Shown in pieces: positions 50,450 to 60,403 of a stretch of 64,000 bases of DNA. Source of the DNA: Thiothrix nivea DSM 5205 (GTDB taxonomy: Bacteria; Pseudomonadota; Gammaproteobacteria; Thiotrichales; Thiotrichaceae); NCBI RefSeq assembly GCF_000260135.1, contig NZ_JH651384.1, positions 3,642,693 through 3,706,692 of the forward strand, in the 5' to 3' direction. The number at the start of each line of letters is the position of its first letter. The stretch's first letter is position 1. Position numbers and translations under genes: made by a program. The notes beneath the pieces are model-generated. The model did not search any database, was not told the DNA's origin, and saw only the letters and a program-made list of their open reading frames with translations.

Positions 50450-51472
50450 ATGACGCAAAAAATGGACATTGCTGTCGTTGGTGCGACTAGTCTGGTCGGG
50501 GAGGCCATGCTGGATTTGCTGGCTTCCCGTAAGTTCCCGGTTGGGGATGTGTATGCGCTGGAAGCAGAAACCGATGGCGAACAGGAAGTGGATTTTGGTG
50601 GTAAAACACTGGATGTAGAACCGTTGGCCGGTTTCGATTTTTCCGGCGTACAGCTTGCCCTGTTTGCCGCCGGTGAAGATGTGGCAGCGGTTTATGCGCC
50701 ACTGGCAGCAGAAGCTGGCTGTATCGTGATTGATGATAGCGCCTGTTTCCGCTTTGAAGATGACGTACCACTGGTGGTGGCAGAGGTTAATCCGCAAGCC
50801 ATTGCCGACTACGCGCAGCGGCGCATTATCGCCAACCCCGGCAGCGGTGTCAGCCAGATGCTGGCAGCCTTGAAGCCCTTGCACGATGCGGCAGGCATTA
50901 CCCGCATCAACGTTGTCACCTATCAGGCAGTTTCCGGTTCAGGGCGTGCCGGGGTGGATGAACTGGCACGCCAGACCGCACAACTGCTGAATGCCCGGCC
51001 AATCGAGCCGCTTGTTTACCCGAAACAGATCGCATTCAATGTGTTGCCACAAATTGGCAAATTTATGGAAAATAGTTATACATGGGAAGAGATGAAGCTG
51101 GTGCAGGAAACCCGCAAGATTCTCGACTTGCCTACGTTGGCGGTTAATCCCACCGCTGTGCGTGTCCCGGTATTTTTTGGACATTGCGAGGCCATCCACA
51201 TCGAAACGCAACGCAAGCTCTCGGCAGAGGAAGCAGCTGACCTCCTGAGCAGTGCCCCTGGCGTGGAAATTCTGGATGAACGGCAGGATGGGGGATACCC
51301 GACCCCCGTAACTGAAGCTGTCAACGCTGAAACGGTGTTTGTCAGCCGTATCCGTGAGGACATTTCCCATCCATCTGGCCTGAATTTATGGACGGTGGCT
51401 GATAATGTGCGCAAATGCGCGGCTTTAAACAGCATCCAGATTGCGGAAATTTTACTGCGGGATTACCTGTAG
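50450..51472 (+). CDS. usg: USG-1-type paralog of aspartate-semialdehyde dehydrogenase, no catalytic Cys
   Basis: A 340-residue protein of the aspartate-semialdehyde dehydrogenase fold. The NADP-binding GATSLVGEAMLDLLASRKFPVGD and the C-terminal WTVADNVRKCAALNSIQIAE are clear. Where true Asd has the nucleophile in ANPNCSTIQ, this protein reads ANPGSGVSQM, so the catalytic cysteine is missing and dehydrogenase activity is unlikely. The 'P-x-S-x-x-SQLLAALKPL' form is that of E. coli Usg. Position between leuB and fimV also fits usg-1 of pseudomonads. The function of Usg is unknown. A real asd must be elsewhere, since lysC, dapC and dapD need its product. Confidence 0.88.
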   Translation: MTQKMDIAVVGATSLVGEAMLDLLASRKFPVGDVYALEAETDGEQEVDFGGKTLDVEPLAGFDFSGVQLALFAAGEDVAAVYAPLAAEAGCIVIDDSACFRFEDDVPLVVAEVNPQAIADYAQRRIIANPGSGVSQMLAALKPLHDAAGITRINVVTYQAVSGSGRAGVDELARQTAQLLNARPIEPLVYPKQIAFNVLPQIGKFMENSYTWEEMKLVQETRKILDLPTLAVNPTAVRVPVFFGHCEAIHIETQRKLSAEEAADLLSSAPGVEILDERQDGGYPTPVTEAVNAETVFVSRIREDISHPSGLNLWTVADNVRKCAALNSIQIAEILLRDYL

Positions 51473-51727
51473 TCTCAGGTTAAGCGGGAATTAATTCATC
51501 ATTACCCACAATATGCGGCGGATATGGCAGAATTTTTGCCAAACTATACAAAAGCTTGTCTCGGGGCGACATTGCTTAAGATAATGTACTAATATATAGT
51601 TCCAGCGTTAAGAAACAATAACGAGAATCGCTATTCATCAAGAATAACAAGGGCCTAATAAGAGTTGTATAGGTGATGAATCAGGGATACTACAATCGTA
51701 CATATAAAGAATCGAAGGGGAATTGCT

Positions 51728-54700
51728 GTGAATAAACAAGCCTTGAGCTTAGCTATATTCATCGCCGGAGCGTATCCTGCGGTCTCCAGCGCCTTGGGGC
51801 TTGGGGATATTGAGTCCAACTCTCATCTAAACCAGCCACTGCGCGCCACCATCGACCTGTTGTCCGCTGCCCCTGCGGATGCCAGCCAGATCCGGGTACG
51901 TCTTGCGCCTCCTGATGTCTTCAACCGGGTAGGTGTCGCTCGCCCTGAATTCCTCAGTAATCTGCATTTTACACCGACCATCCAGGGTGGGAAGCCGGTT
52001 ATCCTGGTGACTTCCGATTCGCCTATTCAGGAACCGTTCGTCAACTTCCTGCTGGAAGTCAGTTGGCCGCAGGGACAGTTGCTTAAAGAATATACGGTCA
52101 TGCTGGATCCACCAGTGCTGATGCAGCCAGGCAATACGGTTGCCGGAGAAGCGTCAGTGCGTGCCGAACCCAGAGCGACCGGTAATGTCCGCCGCCCTTC
52201 GGGCAGGCAGATGGCTGCCGCCCCGGCCTCTCAACCGGCGGCCAATGCCAACCGCAACCGCACTTACCGCGTTAAATCGGGTGACACCTTGTTTGGTGTC
52301 GCATCCCGCTTGCGGCAACCCGGCGTCAACAATGACCAGATGATGATGGCCTTGTTCCGGGCTAACCCAAATGCCTTTATCGACAAAAATATCAATAACC
52401 TGCGTGCAGGCGCCACGTTGAAAGCACCACCAGCGGGTGATGTGGGCGTTGTCTCCAGGGCAGAAGCACGCCGTCAGATACGTGAGCAGAACGCCGAGTG
52501 GCGTGAATTCCGCAAGGCGTTGGCAGGTAATACTGTTCCGCAGCAGTCCAGTGGCACTAAAGCTGCCACCAAACCGGCGACACCAGCGGCCAAGCCGCAG
52601 ACTCAAACGGCCAGTAGCGCCCAGGACAAGGCGCGGCTTGAAGTGCTGGGTGCGCAAAGTGGTGGTTCAGCCAAGGATGCTGCGGTTGCCGCCAGCAGCG
52701 CCAAGCTGGCTGAAATCGAAAAGCAGCTTGCGTTGGCGAATGAGTCGTTGGCTGCGCGCCAGAAAGAGAACACTGAACTCAAGTCTCGGGTGACTGACCT
52801 TGAGTCCATGCTTGGCAAGAAAAACCGCTTGTTGGAATTGCGTGATAACCAGCTGGCCGAATTACAGAAGCAACTGGCTGCCACTGGTATCAAGACACCC
52901 GATCTGGCTGGTGAGCCTACGGGTCAGGGTGCAGGTGCAGGTGGGCAACAGACCGCCGTTGGTCAAATGCCTGTTGGCGCGGGGCAGCCCGCCGCCACGC
53001 AAACGCCGGATCAGGGCAAAGACATTCAGACCCATATGGCGAATGTCGCTGGCCAAAACAATGACGCCGTATTGCGCGGTGAGCAACCCGCTTCCACGCC
53101 TGTACGCAAACCACCTGCTGCGGCAGTTGGGGAGGCTCCGGATGCTGGCAGCCCAGCACAAAGCAATGCTGCTACCCAGCCTGTACCGGTGACACCGCCT
53201 GTCCAGCCAGTCAATGAACCGGTTCCAGCCAGCAGCTCCCTGATACCTTTGAAACCACCGGTTGCGCCCACCCCTCCCAAGCCAGCAGTCGTGCCGGTAA
53301 CGCCAGTAAACCCGGTTGATCAGAAACCGGCTCCGGTGTTCGCGGATCAGACGCAAGAGGGCAATGACCTGCTGGGTCTGCTGACTTCGCCGCTGGCACT
53401 GAAGATCGGCGCGGGTTCCCTGGCTTTGCTGCTGCTGTTGTGGTTGCTGGGTCGCCGCCGCAAGCCGGAAAGTGCTGTTTCCAACAAGTCGGACGAACGT
53501 TTTGCCAATCTGGATGACGATCTGGAAATGACCGCTGACGAAAGGGAATCCATGGATCTGGACTCCCTGGAAAGCGAACTGAGCAAGGCGGAAAATCGTG
53601 GTGGTTCACATGCCCATGGCGTTGCCGATCATGACCCGTTCGGTCTTGGTGACGATGATGACCATGTTTGGGGCACTGATGACCGCCAGCCAGCAGCCAC
53701 GCCTGCCCATATCGCTTCCACGCATGAGCCTGAAGGCGAAGATGACTTATTGACCGAGGCCAACGTCTACATTGCCTATGGCCTGTATCAGCAAGCGGAA
53801 AGTGAGCTGAAAAAGGGCATTGAACGTGACCCTGACAAGCTGGAATACCGTCACAAGTTGCTGGAATGTTACTTCGCTGCCAATAACCGTGAGGCATTCG
53901 ACCAGCAGGCGCAGCAGTTTGTCAGCATGAAAGGCCCCAACAAGGAAGCCTTGTGGAAGTCCATCGCTGAATGGGGCCGCAAGATCAGCCCGGATAACAA
54001 ACTGTATCTGGGTGATGGTTCCAGCGGCGGGTTCAGTTCTGTGGCGGCTACGGTTGCTACTGCGCTTGGCGGCGCGGCAGCAGCAGGGGCGGCTACAGTG
54101 GCAGCAGCGGATGATGATGCTACCACTCAGGTGGCACGGCAGATGCCGGCTGAGGCAGAGCCTGCTGACCCGTACCATTATGACAGCCATGTCGATACTC
54201 CGGCAGATGATGATTTCGGTGACCTGGAGCTGGGTGAGCTGGATTTCGACGATATAGACCTCGACAAGCTATTGCAGGAAGGTGAAGAAAATGATGCCGA
54301 ACGCGCGGAAGCGTTTAGGCAGCCTACCGCCATGCCGGAATTGCCAGACCTGGATATGGGGCTGGAACTGGATGGCCAGCAGAAGCTGCGACAGGGCGTA
54401 GCTGCGCAGGATGCTGGTAGCAGCGAGCCAATGGCGTCCCTGGAAGAAGAAACTTTCGAGTTGGAAGATCTGGATGATGACCTCGATCTGGATTTCGACC
54501 TCGATTTGCCGGAGGAGCCTTCCATGCCAGTGGCGAGGGTGGGAGCGCCCAAAGCTGACAATGCCCCTGTTTCCGCAGAAGATGACCTGCCCGATTTCGA
54601 TTTTGATGACGAACATGACCGCAAGGTGGAAGAGGGTTCCGCGCCCGCTGCCATGGAAGCGCCCGCAATGGCAGCCGCCAGCACCAGCAATGCCACGCAC

Positions 54701-55009
54701 CTGAACTTGCATCTGGACAACAACACCGGCATCAACCGCATCCTGCCGAAGGATACCTTCTACGCGCCGATCAGCGAAGAAGACAAGGACTGGCTGGGCG
54801 ACATTGATGACGCGCTGTCTTTCCTCGACTTCCCTGATGAGGAAATTGACCTGCACGAAGCGCACATCAGCACCAAGCTGGATCTGGCGCGCGCCTATCT
54901 GGATATGGGCGACATCGAAGGTGCGCGCAGCACGTTGGAGGAAGTCATGGTCGAAGGCAATGACGACCAGCGTCGTGAAGCCGAAGTCCTGTTGCACCAG
55001 ACCGGTTGA
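51728..55009 (+). CDS. fimV: FimV/HubP-like polar scaffold protein
   Basis: A 1093-residue FimV. A signal peptide (about 1-23) precedes the periplasmic FimV N-terminal domain (LGLGDIESNSHLNQPLRATIDLLS). A LysM peptidoglycan-binding motif covers about 179-233 (RTYRVKSGDTLFGVA) and a coiled coil about 325-390 (ARQKENTELKSRVTDLESM). A Pro-rich stretch is followed by one membrane helix (LKIGAGSLALLLLLWLLG, about residues 555-575). The cytoplasmic half is very acidic (DDDLDLDFDLDLPEE), with a TPR-like segment near 670-740, and the FimV C-terminal domain ends DIEGARSTLEEVMVEGNDDQRREAEVLL. Organises polar machinery and type IV pili in relatives. GTG start with GAAGGGG. A terminator follows. Confidence 0.94.
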   Translation: MNKQALSLAIFIAGAYPAVSSALGLGDIESNSHLNQPLRATIDLLSAAPADASQIRVRLAPPDVFNRVGVARPEFLSNLHFTPTIQGGKPVILVTSDSPIQEPFVNFLLEVSWPQGQLLKEYTVMLDPPVLMQPGNTVAGEASVRAEPRATGNVRRPSGRQMAAAPASQPAANANRNRTYRVKSGDTLFGVASRLRQPGVNNDQMMMALFRANPNAFIDKNINNLRAGATLKAPPAGDVGVVSRAEARRQIREQNAEWREFRKALAGNTVPQQSSGTKAATKPATPAAKPQTQTASSAQDKARLEVLGAQSGGSAKDAAVAASSAKLAEIEKQLALANESLAARQKENTELKSRVTDLESMLGKKNRLLELRDNQLAELQKQLAATGIKTPDLAGEPTGQGAGAGGQQTAVGQMPVGAGQPAATQTPDQGKDIQTHMANVAGQNNDAVLRGEQPASTPVRKPPAAAVGEAPDAGSPAQSNAATQPVPVTPPVQPVNEPVPASSSLIPLKPPVAPTPPKPAVVPVTPVNPVDQKPAPVFADQTQEGNDLLGLLTSPLALKIGAGSLALLLLLWLLGRRRKPESAVSNKSDERFANLDDDLEMTADERESMDLDSLESELSKAENRGGSHAHGVADHDPFGLGDDDDHVWGTDDRQPAATPAHIASTHEPEGEDDLLTEANVYIAYGLYQQAESELKKGIERDPDKLEYRHKLLECYFAANNREAFDQQAQQFVSMKGPNKEALWKSIAEWGRKISPDNKLYLGDGSSGGFSSVAATVATALGGAAAAGAATVAAADDDATTQVARQMPAEAEPADPYHYDSHVDTPADDDFGDLELGELDFDDIDLDKLLQEGEENDAERAEAFRQPTAMPELPDLDMGLELDGQQKLRQGVAAQDAGSSEPMASLEEETFELEDLDDDLDLDFDLDLPEEPSMPVARVGAPKADNAPVSAEDDLPDFDFDDEHDRKVEEGSAPAAMEAPAMAAASTSNATHLNLHLDNNTGINRILPKDTFYAPISEEDKDWLGDIDDALSFLDFPDEEIDLHEAHISTKLDLARAYLDMGDIEGARSTLEEVMVEGNDDQRREAEVLLHQTG

Positions 55010-55068
55010 TGAATTGGCGTATTCCCGCTATAAAAGCCGGTTAATCCGGTCTTTCTTATGTTGACGCG

Positions 55069-55098
55069 AAGGCTGGTTTAACCAGCCTTTTGCGTTTT
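55069..55098 (+). terminator. Terminator after fimV
   Basis: AAGGCTGGTTT pairs with AACCAGCCTT, then TTGCGTTTTT. Lies 60 bases past the fimV stop and 22 bases before truA. Confidence 0.8.
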
Positions 55099-55119
55099 TA
55101 CTGCTTTGGACACAACTGA

Positions 55120-55902
55120 ATGAAATTTGCAGCCTGTATCGAATACGATGGCAGCCCCTTTTACGGTTGGCAACGTCTGAGTCACGCGCCCACGGTGCAG
55201 GAACATGTCGAACAGGCGCTTTCCCAAGTTGCGGCGGAACCCATCCAGGTCGTGTGCGCCGGACGTACCGATACCGGTGTCCACGGGCTTGGGCAAATTA
55301 TCCATTTTGAAACCAGCGCAGAGCGCCTGCAACGCGGCTGGTTATTCGGCAGCAACGCCCATTTGCCGGATGGCATTGCCATGCGTTGGATACAGCCCGT
55401 GGTGGAAGATTTTCATGCGCGTTTTTCCGCCTATTCACGCCGTTACCGCTATATCATCCTTAACCGGCAGGCACGCCCAGCGCTGTTGCATAAGCGCGTA
55501 CATTGGCAGCATGGCGAGCTGGATGCCGCCGCCATGCATCAGGCCGCGCAGGTGCTGGTTGGTGAGCAGGATTTTTCCAGTTTCCGGGCGGCAGGTTGCC
55601 AGGCGCGTCATGCTATCCGTGAAATTACTGAAATCCAGGTCAGCCGCGAGCAGGATTTCATCCACGTCGATATTGCTGCCAATGCCTTTCTCCACCATAT
55701 GGTGCGCAATATCGTCGGTTCATTGCTGAAAGTGGGGGCGGGGGAGCGTCCGCTGGAATGGATTGCCGAGTTGCTGGCGCTGCGCGACCGTACCCAGGCG
55801 GGCATGACAGCCCCGGCAGCGGGGTTGTATTTCGTGCATGTTGCCTACCCGGCGGTATTCGGTTTACCTTCCACCTATACCTTGCCCCGTTTTGTCATTT
55901 GA
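55120..55902 (+). CDS. truA: tRNA pseudouridine(38-40) synthase TruA
   Basis: A 260-residue pseudouridine synthase for the anticodon arm. IEYDGSPFYGWQR opens the protein and the catalytic Asp is in CAGRTDTGVHGLGQIIHF. NAFLHHMVRNIVGSLLKVG and the closing GLYFVHVAYP are also diagnostic. In pseudomonads trpF follows truA; here gabD starts 13 bases later instead. Confidence 0.97.
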   Translation: MKFAACIEYDGSPFYGWQRLSHAPTVQEHVEQALSQVAAEPIQVVCAGRTDTGVHGLGQIIHFETSAERLQRGWLFGSNAHLPDGIAMRWIQPVVEDFHARFSAYSRRYRYIILNRQARPALLHKRVHWQHGELDAAAMHQAAQVLVGEQDFSSFRAAGCQARHAIREITEIQVSREQDFIHVDIAANAFLHHMVRNIVGSLLKVGAGERPLEWIAELLALRDRTQAGMTAPAAGLYFVHVAYPAVFGLPSTYTLPRFVI

Positions 55903-55915
55903 CTGGAGAACCGCC

Positions 55916-57376
55916 ATGCTGACCTTACAAGCCCCTTACCTGTTGCGTCCTGCTTGTTACGTTGATGGGCGCTGGATCGCGGCGGAAAGCGGTAAAGCCC
56001 TGGAAGTGCGCAATCCCGCTACAGGCGCAGTGCTGGCTGCCGTGCCGGATTGCGGTGCAGCTGAAACCCGGCAGGCTATTGCCGCTGCTGAGGCCGCATT
56101 GCCTGCATGGCGGGCGAAAACGGCTGCGGAACGTGGCAGCATCCTGCGCCGCTGGGCGGAATTGCTACGCGAACATCAGCAAGACCTCGCTGTGCTCATG
56201 ACTTCGGAGCAGGGCAAGCCGCTGGCGGAAGCGCGCGGCGAAATCAACTATGCCGCCGCCTTCTTCGACTGGTTTGCCGAAGAAGGCAAGCGGGCGTATG
56301 GCGATGTCATTCCCTCCCCGCAGGCGGATAAGCGGCTACTGGTGATCAAACAGCCTATTGGCGTGTGCGCGGCAATCACGCCGTGGAATTTCCCCGCAGC
56401 CATGATTACCCGCAAACTGGGGCCAGCCATGGCGGCAGGTTGCACGTTGGTGCTCAAACCGGCGGAACAGACGCCGCTGACGGCGCTGGCGCTGGCGGAA
56501 TTGGGAGAACGCGCCGGTGTCCCCGCAGGTGTTTTCAACGTTGTTACCGGCGACCCGGTGGCTATCGGTGGTGAGCTGACTGCCAGCCCGGTGGTGCGCA
56601 AGCTGTCATTCACCGGCTCGACTGAAGTAGGCAAGTTGCTGATGCGCCAATGCGCCGCAACCTTGAAAAAACTGTCGCTGGAACTGGGTGGCAATGCGCC
56701 CTTCATTGTGTTTGATGATGCCGACCTTGATGAGGCGGTGGAAGGCGCGCTGGCCTCCAAATACCGTAATTCAGGCCAGACCTGCGTGTGCGCCAACCGT
56801 TTCTTGGTGCAGGCAGGCGTGTATGACGCTTTTGCGCGCAAGTTGGCAGAGAAGGTTGCCAGTTTGCGGGTAGGCAATGGGCTGGATGCCGATGTTAATC
56901 AGGGGCCACTGATCGACGAAGCTGCCGTATGCAAGGTCGAGGAACTGGTGGCGGATGCGCTATCAGGTGGTGCAAAAGCCATCGGTGGCGGTGGGCGGCA
57001 CGAACTGGGTGGCACCTTTTACAAGCCTACTGTCCTGACAGACGTATTACCCTCCATGCGGGTAGCCAGGGAGGAAATCTTTGGCCCGGTTGCGCCGCTG
57101 TTCCGCTTCCAGGATGAAGCCGAAGCTGTCCAGATGGCGAATGATACCGAATACGGTCTGGCTGCTTACTTCTACGCCCGTGACATCGGGCGGGTATGGC
57201 GGGTGGCTGAGGCGCTGGAATACGGTATGGTCGGCATCAACACCGGCATGGTGTCAACGGAAGTGGCTCCGTTTGGCGGGGTGAAAAGCTCCGGCCTGGG
57301 GCGGGAAGGTTCCCGTTACGGTCTGGATGAATACATGGAACTGAAGTACCTGAGTATGGGGGGCATTAATGGGTGA
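55916..57376 (+). CDS. gabD: NAD(P)-dependent succinate-semialdehyde dehydrogenase
   Basis: 486 residues of the aldehyde dehydrogenase superfamily, closest in layout to GabD, which oxidises succinate semialdehyde to succinate. The N-terminal LLRPACYVDGRW, the cofactor segment TPWNFPAAMITRKLGPAMAAGC, the general-base Glu in LSLELGGNAPFIVFDDADLD and the catalytic Cys in RNSGQTCVCANRFLVQ are visible; KSSGLGREGSRYGLDEYMELKY closes it. CTGGAGAA lies before the ATG at 55916; the frame is open 26 codons further inside truA. Substrate assignment is by family resemblance; glutarate semialdehyde is another possibility. Confidence 0.9.
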   Translation: MLTLQAPYLLRPACYVDGRWIAAESGKALEVRNPATGAVLAAVPDCGAAETRQAIAAAEAALPAWRAKTAAERGSILRRWAELLREHQQDLAVLMTSEQGKPLAEARGEINYAAAFFDWFAEEGKRAYGDVIPSPQADKRLLVIKQPIGVCAAITPWNFPAAMITRKLGPAMAAGCTLVLKPAEQTPLTALALAELGERAGVPAGVFNVVTGDPVAIGGELTASPVVRKLSFTGSTEVGKLLMRQCAATLKKLSLELGGNAPFIVFDDADLDEAVEGALASKYRNSGQTCVCANRFLVQAGVYDAFARKLAEKVASLRVGNGLDADVNQGPLIDEAAVCKVEELVADALSGGAKAIGGGGRHELGGTFYKPTVLTDVLPSMRVAREEIFGPVAPLFRFQDEAEAVQMANDTEYGLAAYFYARDIGRVWRVAEALEYGMVGINTGMVSTEVAPFGGVKSSGLGREGSRYGLDEYMELKYLSMGGING

Positions 57377-57473
57377 ATGGGTGAAGCTCTTTTTTGTTTC
57401 GGCAGAATCGGGATTGCTTGACTATACTAGGTGGTGAGTGTGTGTGACATTATCGTGACAAGGAGTGTCATGT

Positions 57474-57782
57474 ATGAAAGCCAATGCCCCGTTTTCAACC
57501 CCCGTCAACAAGGGATATTTCCTGAATTACATAGCCAGCCATCGACATGGCAACCCGGGTATGCGTCTGCTGGCGCTGGCGTTTGATCTGGTGCTGGTCG
57601 TTCTGCTGGTGACACTCGCGGTGCTGTGCGTATTTGGGCAGACGTGGTTGTTGTACCACGCCGTTTATACCGATGCGGCGTTCTATGTGTTGATGGCCAG
57701 TATTCCCACTCTGTATTTCGCTGGTTTCCAAGGCATATGGGGGGCAACCCCCGGCAAAATGCTGCTGTTGCCTTGGCTGTAA
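57474..57782 (+). CDS. RDD-like membrane protein, apparently truncated
   Basis: 102 residues with two membrane segments (about 33-55 and 67-88). RLLALAFDLVLVVLL has the Arg-x-x-Ala-x-x-x-Asp pattern of the RDD family, and WGATPGKMLLLPWL matches the start of its second conserved block (G-x-T-x-G-K). Full RDD proteins continue with another helix, so this copy stops early; no obvious continuation is seen in other frames. AGGAG eight bases before the ATG at 57474 supports that start. Function unknown. Confidence 0.6.
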   Translation: MKANAPFSTPVNKGYFLNYIASHRHGNPGMRLLALAFDLVLVVLLVTLAVLCVFGQTWLLYHAVYTDAAFYVLMASIPTLYFAGFQGIWGATPGKMLLLPWL

Positions 57783-57848
57783 TGCCTGGAATTTTGCCCC
57801 TGCCTTGGTGCTGTTTACCTGATGATTGATAGGTGGTTGCCTTGTCCG

Positions 57849-57882
57849 GTTGCAGGCTGTTCCTAACCCTGCAACGGTTTTC
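57849..57882 (+). terminator. Possible terminator before dapC
   Basis: GTTGCAGG at 57849-57856 pairs perfectly with CCTGCAAC at 57868-57875, followed by a short GGTTTT. The T-run is weak, so it may be only a hairpin. A TATACT hexamer follows at 57886. Confidence 0.4.
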
Positions 57883-57929
57883 CGCTATACTAGCGCATTT
57901 CCTGTTTGTGACCGGAACGAGCTGCACCC

Positions 57930-59123
57930 ATGAATCCTGATCTTGCCCGCCTGCAACCCTATCCGTTTGAAAGAATCCGCTCCCTGCTGGAGGGCGTATC
58001 CCCGGCTGGCGTACCCGCCGTTTCCCTGGCAATGGGCGAGCCGAAACACCCGACGCCGGATTTCATCCATCAGGCTATCAGCAACAATCTGGGCGGGTTG
58101 GCGAATTACCCGCTAACCAAGGGTATGCCTGCCTTGCGGGAATCGATTGCTGGCTGGCTGACCCGCCGCTTTCAGTTGCCGGAGGATGCGCTGGATGCAG
58201 GGCAACACGTGATTCCCGTCAACGGTACCCGCGAAGCCCTGTTCGCTTTTGCGCAAACCGTTGTGCAACGCAAGCCGGACGCAGCCATCGTCATGCCCAA
58301 CCCCTTCTACCAGATTTACGAAGGGGCGGCGCTGCTGGCGGGTGCGCAACCGGTTTTCCTGCATTGCACGCAAGATAACGGTTTTATCCCGGATTTTGCC
58401 GCAGTTCCGGCGGAAGTCTGGAGGCGCTGCCAGTTGCTCTACATTTGCAGCCCCGGCAACCCGACCGGGGCCGTGATGCCGCTGGAGACGCTCAAGCAGG
58501 TGCTGGAACTGGCGGAACAGCACGATTTCATCGTCGCCTCCGACGAATGCTATTCCGAACTGTATTTCGACGAAGACCAGCCACCGCCGGGCTTGCTGCA
58601 AGCCGCCGCCCAAATGGGGAATACGGCTTGGAAACGCTGTGTGGTATTCCATAGCCTTTCCAAACGCTCGAATGCGCCGGGGATGCGCTCCGGTTTCGTG
58701 GCGGGGGATGCGGAGGTGTTGAAACAGTTCCTGTTGTTCCGCACCTACCACGGCTGCGCCATGCCGCTACCGTTCCAGCTTGCCAGCATCGCGGCCTGGA
58801 ATGACGAAACGCATGTGCAGGAAAACCGCAGGCTGTACCGGCAGAAATTTGCTGCCGTTATGGATATACTCGCACCGGTACTGGATGTGCAGATGCCACA
58901 AGCCAGCTTCTACCTGTGGCCAAAGACACCGGTAGATGACGAAACCTTTACCCGAGAACTGTTTGCCCAGGCGCACGTCAATGTCGTGCCCGGCAGCTAT
59001 TTGTCGCGGGAAGCCGAGGGGCTGAACCCGGGTGCAAACCGCGTGCGGCTGGCGCTGGTCGCCCCACTGGAAGATTGTATTGAAGCGGCGGGACGTATCC
59101 GGCGCGTAACCGAAACCCTTTGA
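57930..59123 (+). CDS. dapC: Succinyldiaminopimelate transaminase DapC
   Basis: A 397-residue PLP-dependent class I aminotransferase. [19 protein letters not shown] is the characteristic DapC opening. [30 protein letters not shown] and the PLP lysine region [19 protein letters not shown] are clear. It makes N-succinyl-L,L-diaminopimelate from the 6-oxo precursor in lysine and peptidoglycan synthesis. dapD, the preceding step, follows after 13 bases, so the two form an operon. Confidence 0.95.
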   Translation: MNPDLARLQPYPFERIRSLLEGVSPAGVPAVSLAMGEPKHPTPDFIHQAISNNLGGLANYPLTKGMPALRESIAGWLTRRFQLPEDALDAGQHVIPVNGTREALFAFAQTVVQRKPDAAIVMPNPFYQIYEGAALLAGAQPVFLHCTQDNGFIPDFAAVPAEVWRRCQLLYICSPGNPTGAVMPLETLKQVLELAEQHDFIVASDECYSELYFDEDQPPPGLLQAAAQMGNTAWKRCVVFHSLSKRSNAPGMRSGFVAGDAEVLKQFLLFRTYHGCAMPLPFQLASIAAWNDETHVQENRRLYRQKFAAVMDILAPVLDVQMPQASFYLWPKTPVDDETFTRELFAQAHVNVVPGSYLSREAEGLNPGANRVRLALVAPLEDCIEAAGRIRRVTETL

Positions 59124-59136
59124 ATTGGAGACGAAC

Positions 59137-59970
59137 ATGTCAGAAGTTGCAGAACTGCAAGCTATCATCGAAGAGGCGTTTGAGCGCCGCGCCGACATTA
59201 ACCCACGTAACGCTGACGCCAGCACCCGTGATGCCGTCAATACCGCGCTGGCGCTGCTGAATGCCGGCAAGCTGCGCATCGCGACCCAGCATGGCGTGGG
59301 CAATTGGGAAGTGAACCAGTGGCTGAAAAAAGCGGTATTGCTGTCGTTCCGCCTGAATGACAACGAAGTGATGGATGGCGGTTGCACCCAGTACTACGAC
59401 AAGGTTAAATCCCGGTTTGCGGGTCTGAGTGCGGATGATTTCGCTGCCGGTGGCGTGCGGGTGGTGCCTAACGCGGTGGCGCGTCATGGTTCCTATGTTG
59501 CGCCGGGCTGCGTGCTGATGCCTTCCTACGTCAATATTGGCGCGTATGTGGATAGCGGCACAATGGTGGATACTTGGGCGACGGTTGGTTCCTGTGCGCA
59601 AATCGGCAAGAATGTGCACTTGTCCGGCGGGGTTGGTATCGGTGGCGTGCTGGAGCCGCTGCAAGCTGGCCCGACCATTATTGAGGACAACTGCTTCATC
59701 GGTGCACGTTCCGAAGTGGTGGAGGGCGTGATCGTCGAGGAAGGTTCCGTCATTTCCATGGGTGTTTACATCGGCCAGAGTACCCGCATCTATGACCGTG
59801 AAACGGGTGAAGTCATGTACGGGCGCGTGCCGGCGGGTTCTGTGGTGGTATCCGGCAACCTGCCTTCCAAGGATGGCAAATACAGCCTGTACTGCGCGGT
59901 CATCGTGAAAAAGGTCGATGCAAAAACCCGTGGCAAGGTCGGTATCAACGAACTGCTGCGCGACATCTGA
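59137..59970 (+). CDS. dapD: Tetrahydrodipicolinate N-succinyltransferase DapD
   Basis: A 277-residue acyltransferase with a left-handed beta-helix. The N-terminal helical domain ([20 protein letters not shown]) is followed by hexapeptide repeats (about residues 100-230) such as [53 protein letters not shown], with the substrate-binding Asp/Glu in that run. It succinylates tetrahydrodipicolinate using succinyl-CoA. TTGGAG precedes the ATG at 59137. Confidence 0.97.
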   Translation: MSEVAELQAIIEEAFERRADINPRNADASTRDAVNTALALLNAGKLRIATQHGVGNWEVNQWLKKAVLLSFRLNDNEVMDGGCTQYYDKVKSRFAGLSADDFAAGGVRVVPNAVARHGSYVAPGCVLMPSYVNIGAYVDSGTMVDTWATVGSCAQIGKNVHLSGGVGIGGVLEPLQAGPTIIEDNCFIGARSEVVEGVIVEEGSVISMGVYIGQSTRIYDRETGEVMYGRVPAGSVVVSGNLPSKDGKYSLYCAVIVKKVDAKTRGKVGINELLRDI

Positions 59971-59997
59971 ATACCTGTTTCCCCATGGGGAATGAAA

Positions 59998-60028
59998 CCT
60001 CTTCCCCCACATTCCGGCGGGGGAGAGG
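59998..60028. repeat. Imperfect hairpin downstream of dapD
   Basis: CCTCTTCCCCC and CGGGGGAGAGG face each other across ACATTCCGG with one bulge, a form common in small intergenic repeats. A second small palindrome, TTCCCCATGGGGAA, lies just before it (59979-59992). No T-run follows on the plus strand; termination is possible but not shown. Confidence 0.45.
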
Positions 60029-60069
60029 CGTCCTGATCCTGGACAGTACGGGTTTCGTCCTGAATCCCG

Positions 60070-60318
60070 TTAGTGCACTACCGTGTGCAAAACTGTTTTA
60101 CGCTCGAAATAAACTGAAAACCCGCCATAATTCCACACGGTGATGCGTGGCCATTGCCGTTTGACCGGCCCGGCGGATTTGCGCACGGAATAGGGTGCAC
60201 CATATTGCGCCTTGACGGCTTTCATGCTCATGCCGCGTGTGGGGTAGTCGGCGAAGGCTGAAGTGGCTAAAAATGGCACGGAAAGCAGCAGGATGCTAAA
60301 CCATTTGGGCAGACGCAT
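60070..60318 (-). CDS. Small exported BamE/SmpA-like protein
   Basis: 82 residues. The signal peptide FSILLLSVPFLATSAFA ends before DYPTRGMSMKAVKAQYGAP. The mature part, about 58 residues, has the BamE-like pattern: a G-M-S-x-x-x-V-x-x-x-Y-G-x-P helix turn, then W-P-R-I-T-V-W-N-Y and FSVYFERKTVLHTVVH strands. Standalone copies of this kind are common in gammaproteobacteria and their role is unknown. A weak GAGATAAG lies upstream of the ATG. It is not a lipoprotein (no lipobox), unlike BamE itself. Confidence 0.7.
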   Translation of the reverse strand: MRLPKWFSILLLSVPFLATSAFADYPTRGMSMKAVKAQYGAPYSVRKSAGPVKRQWPRITVWNYGGFSVYFERKTVLHTVVH

Positions 60319-60403
60319 GTCTTATCTCCCGATACTTTGACAATTGACGACACTCAACAGTTAATGCTGTGTTTTTACGGTCAGCACGGTACAATCGCCA
60401 GCC

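Noticed and set aside
50450-51472. Calling this gene asd
   Set aside because: The catalytic cysteine of aspartate-semialdehyde dehydrogenase is absent and the sequence around it matches the Usg form.
57474-57782. Frameshifted full-length RDD gene
   Set aside because: The sequence after the stop does not continue the RDD family in any frame, so simple truncation is the better reading.
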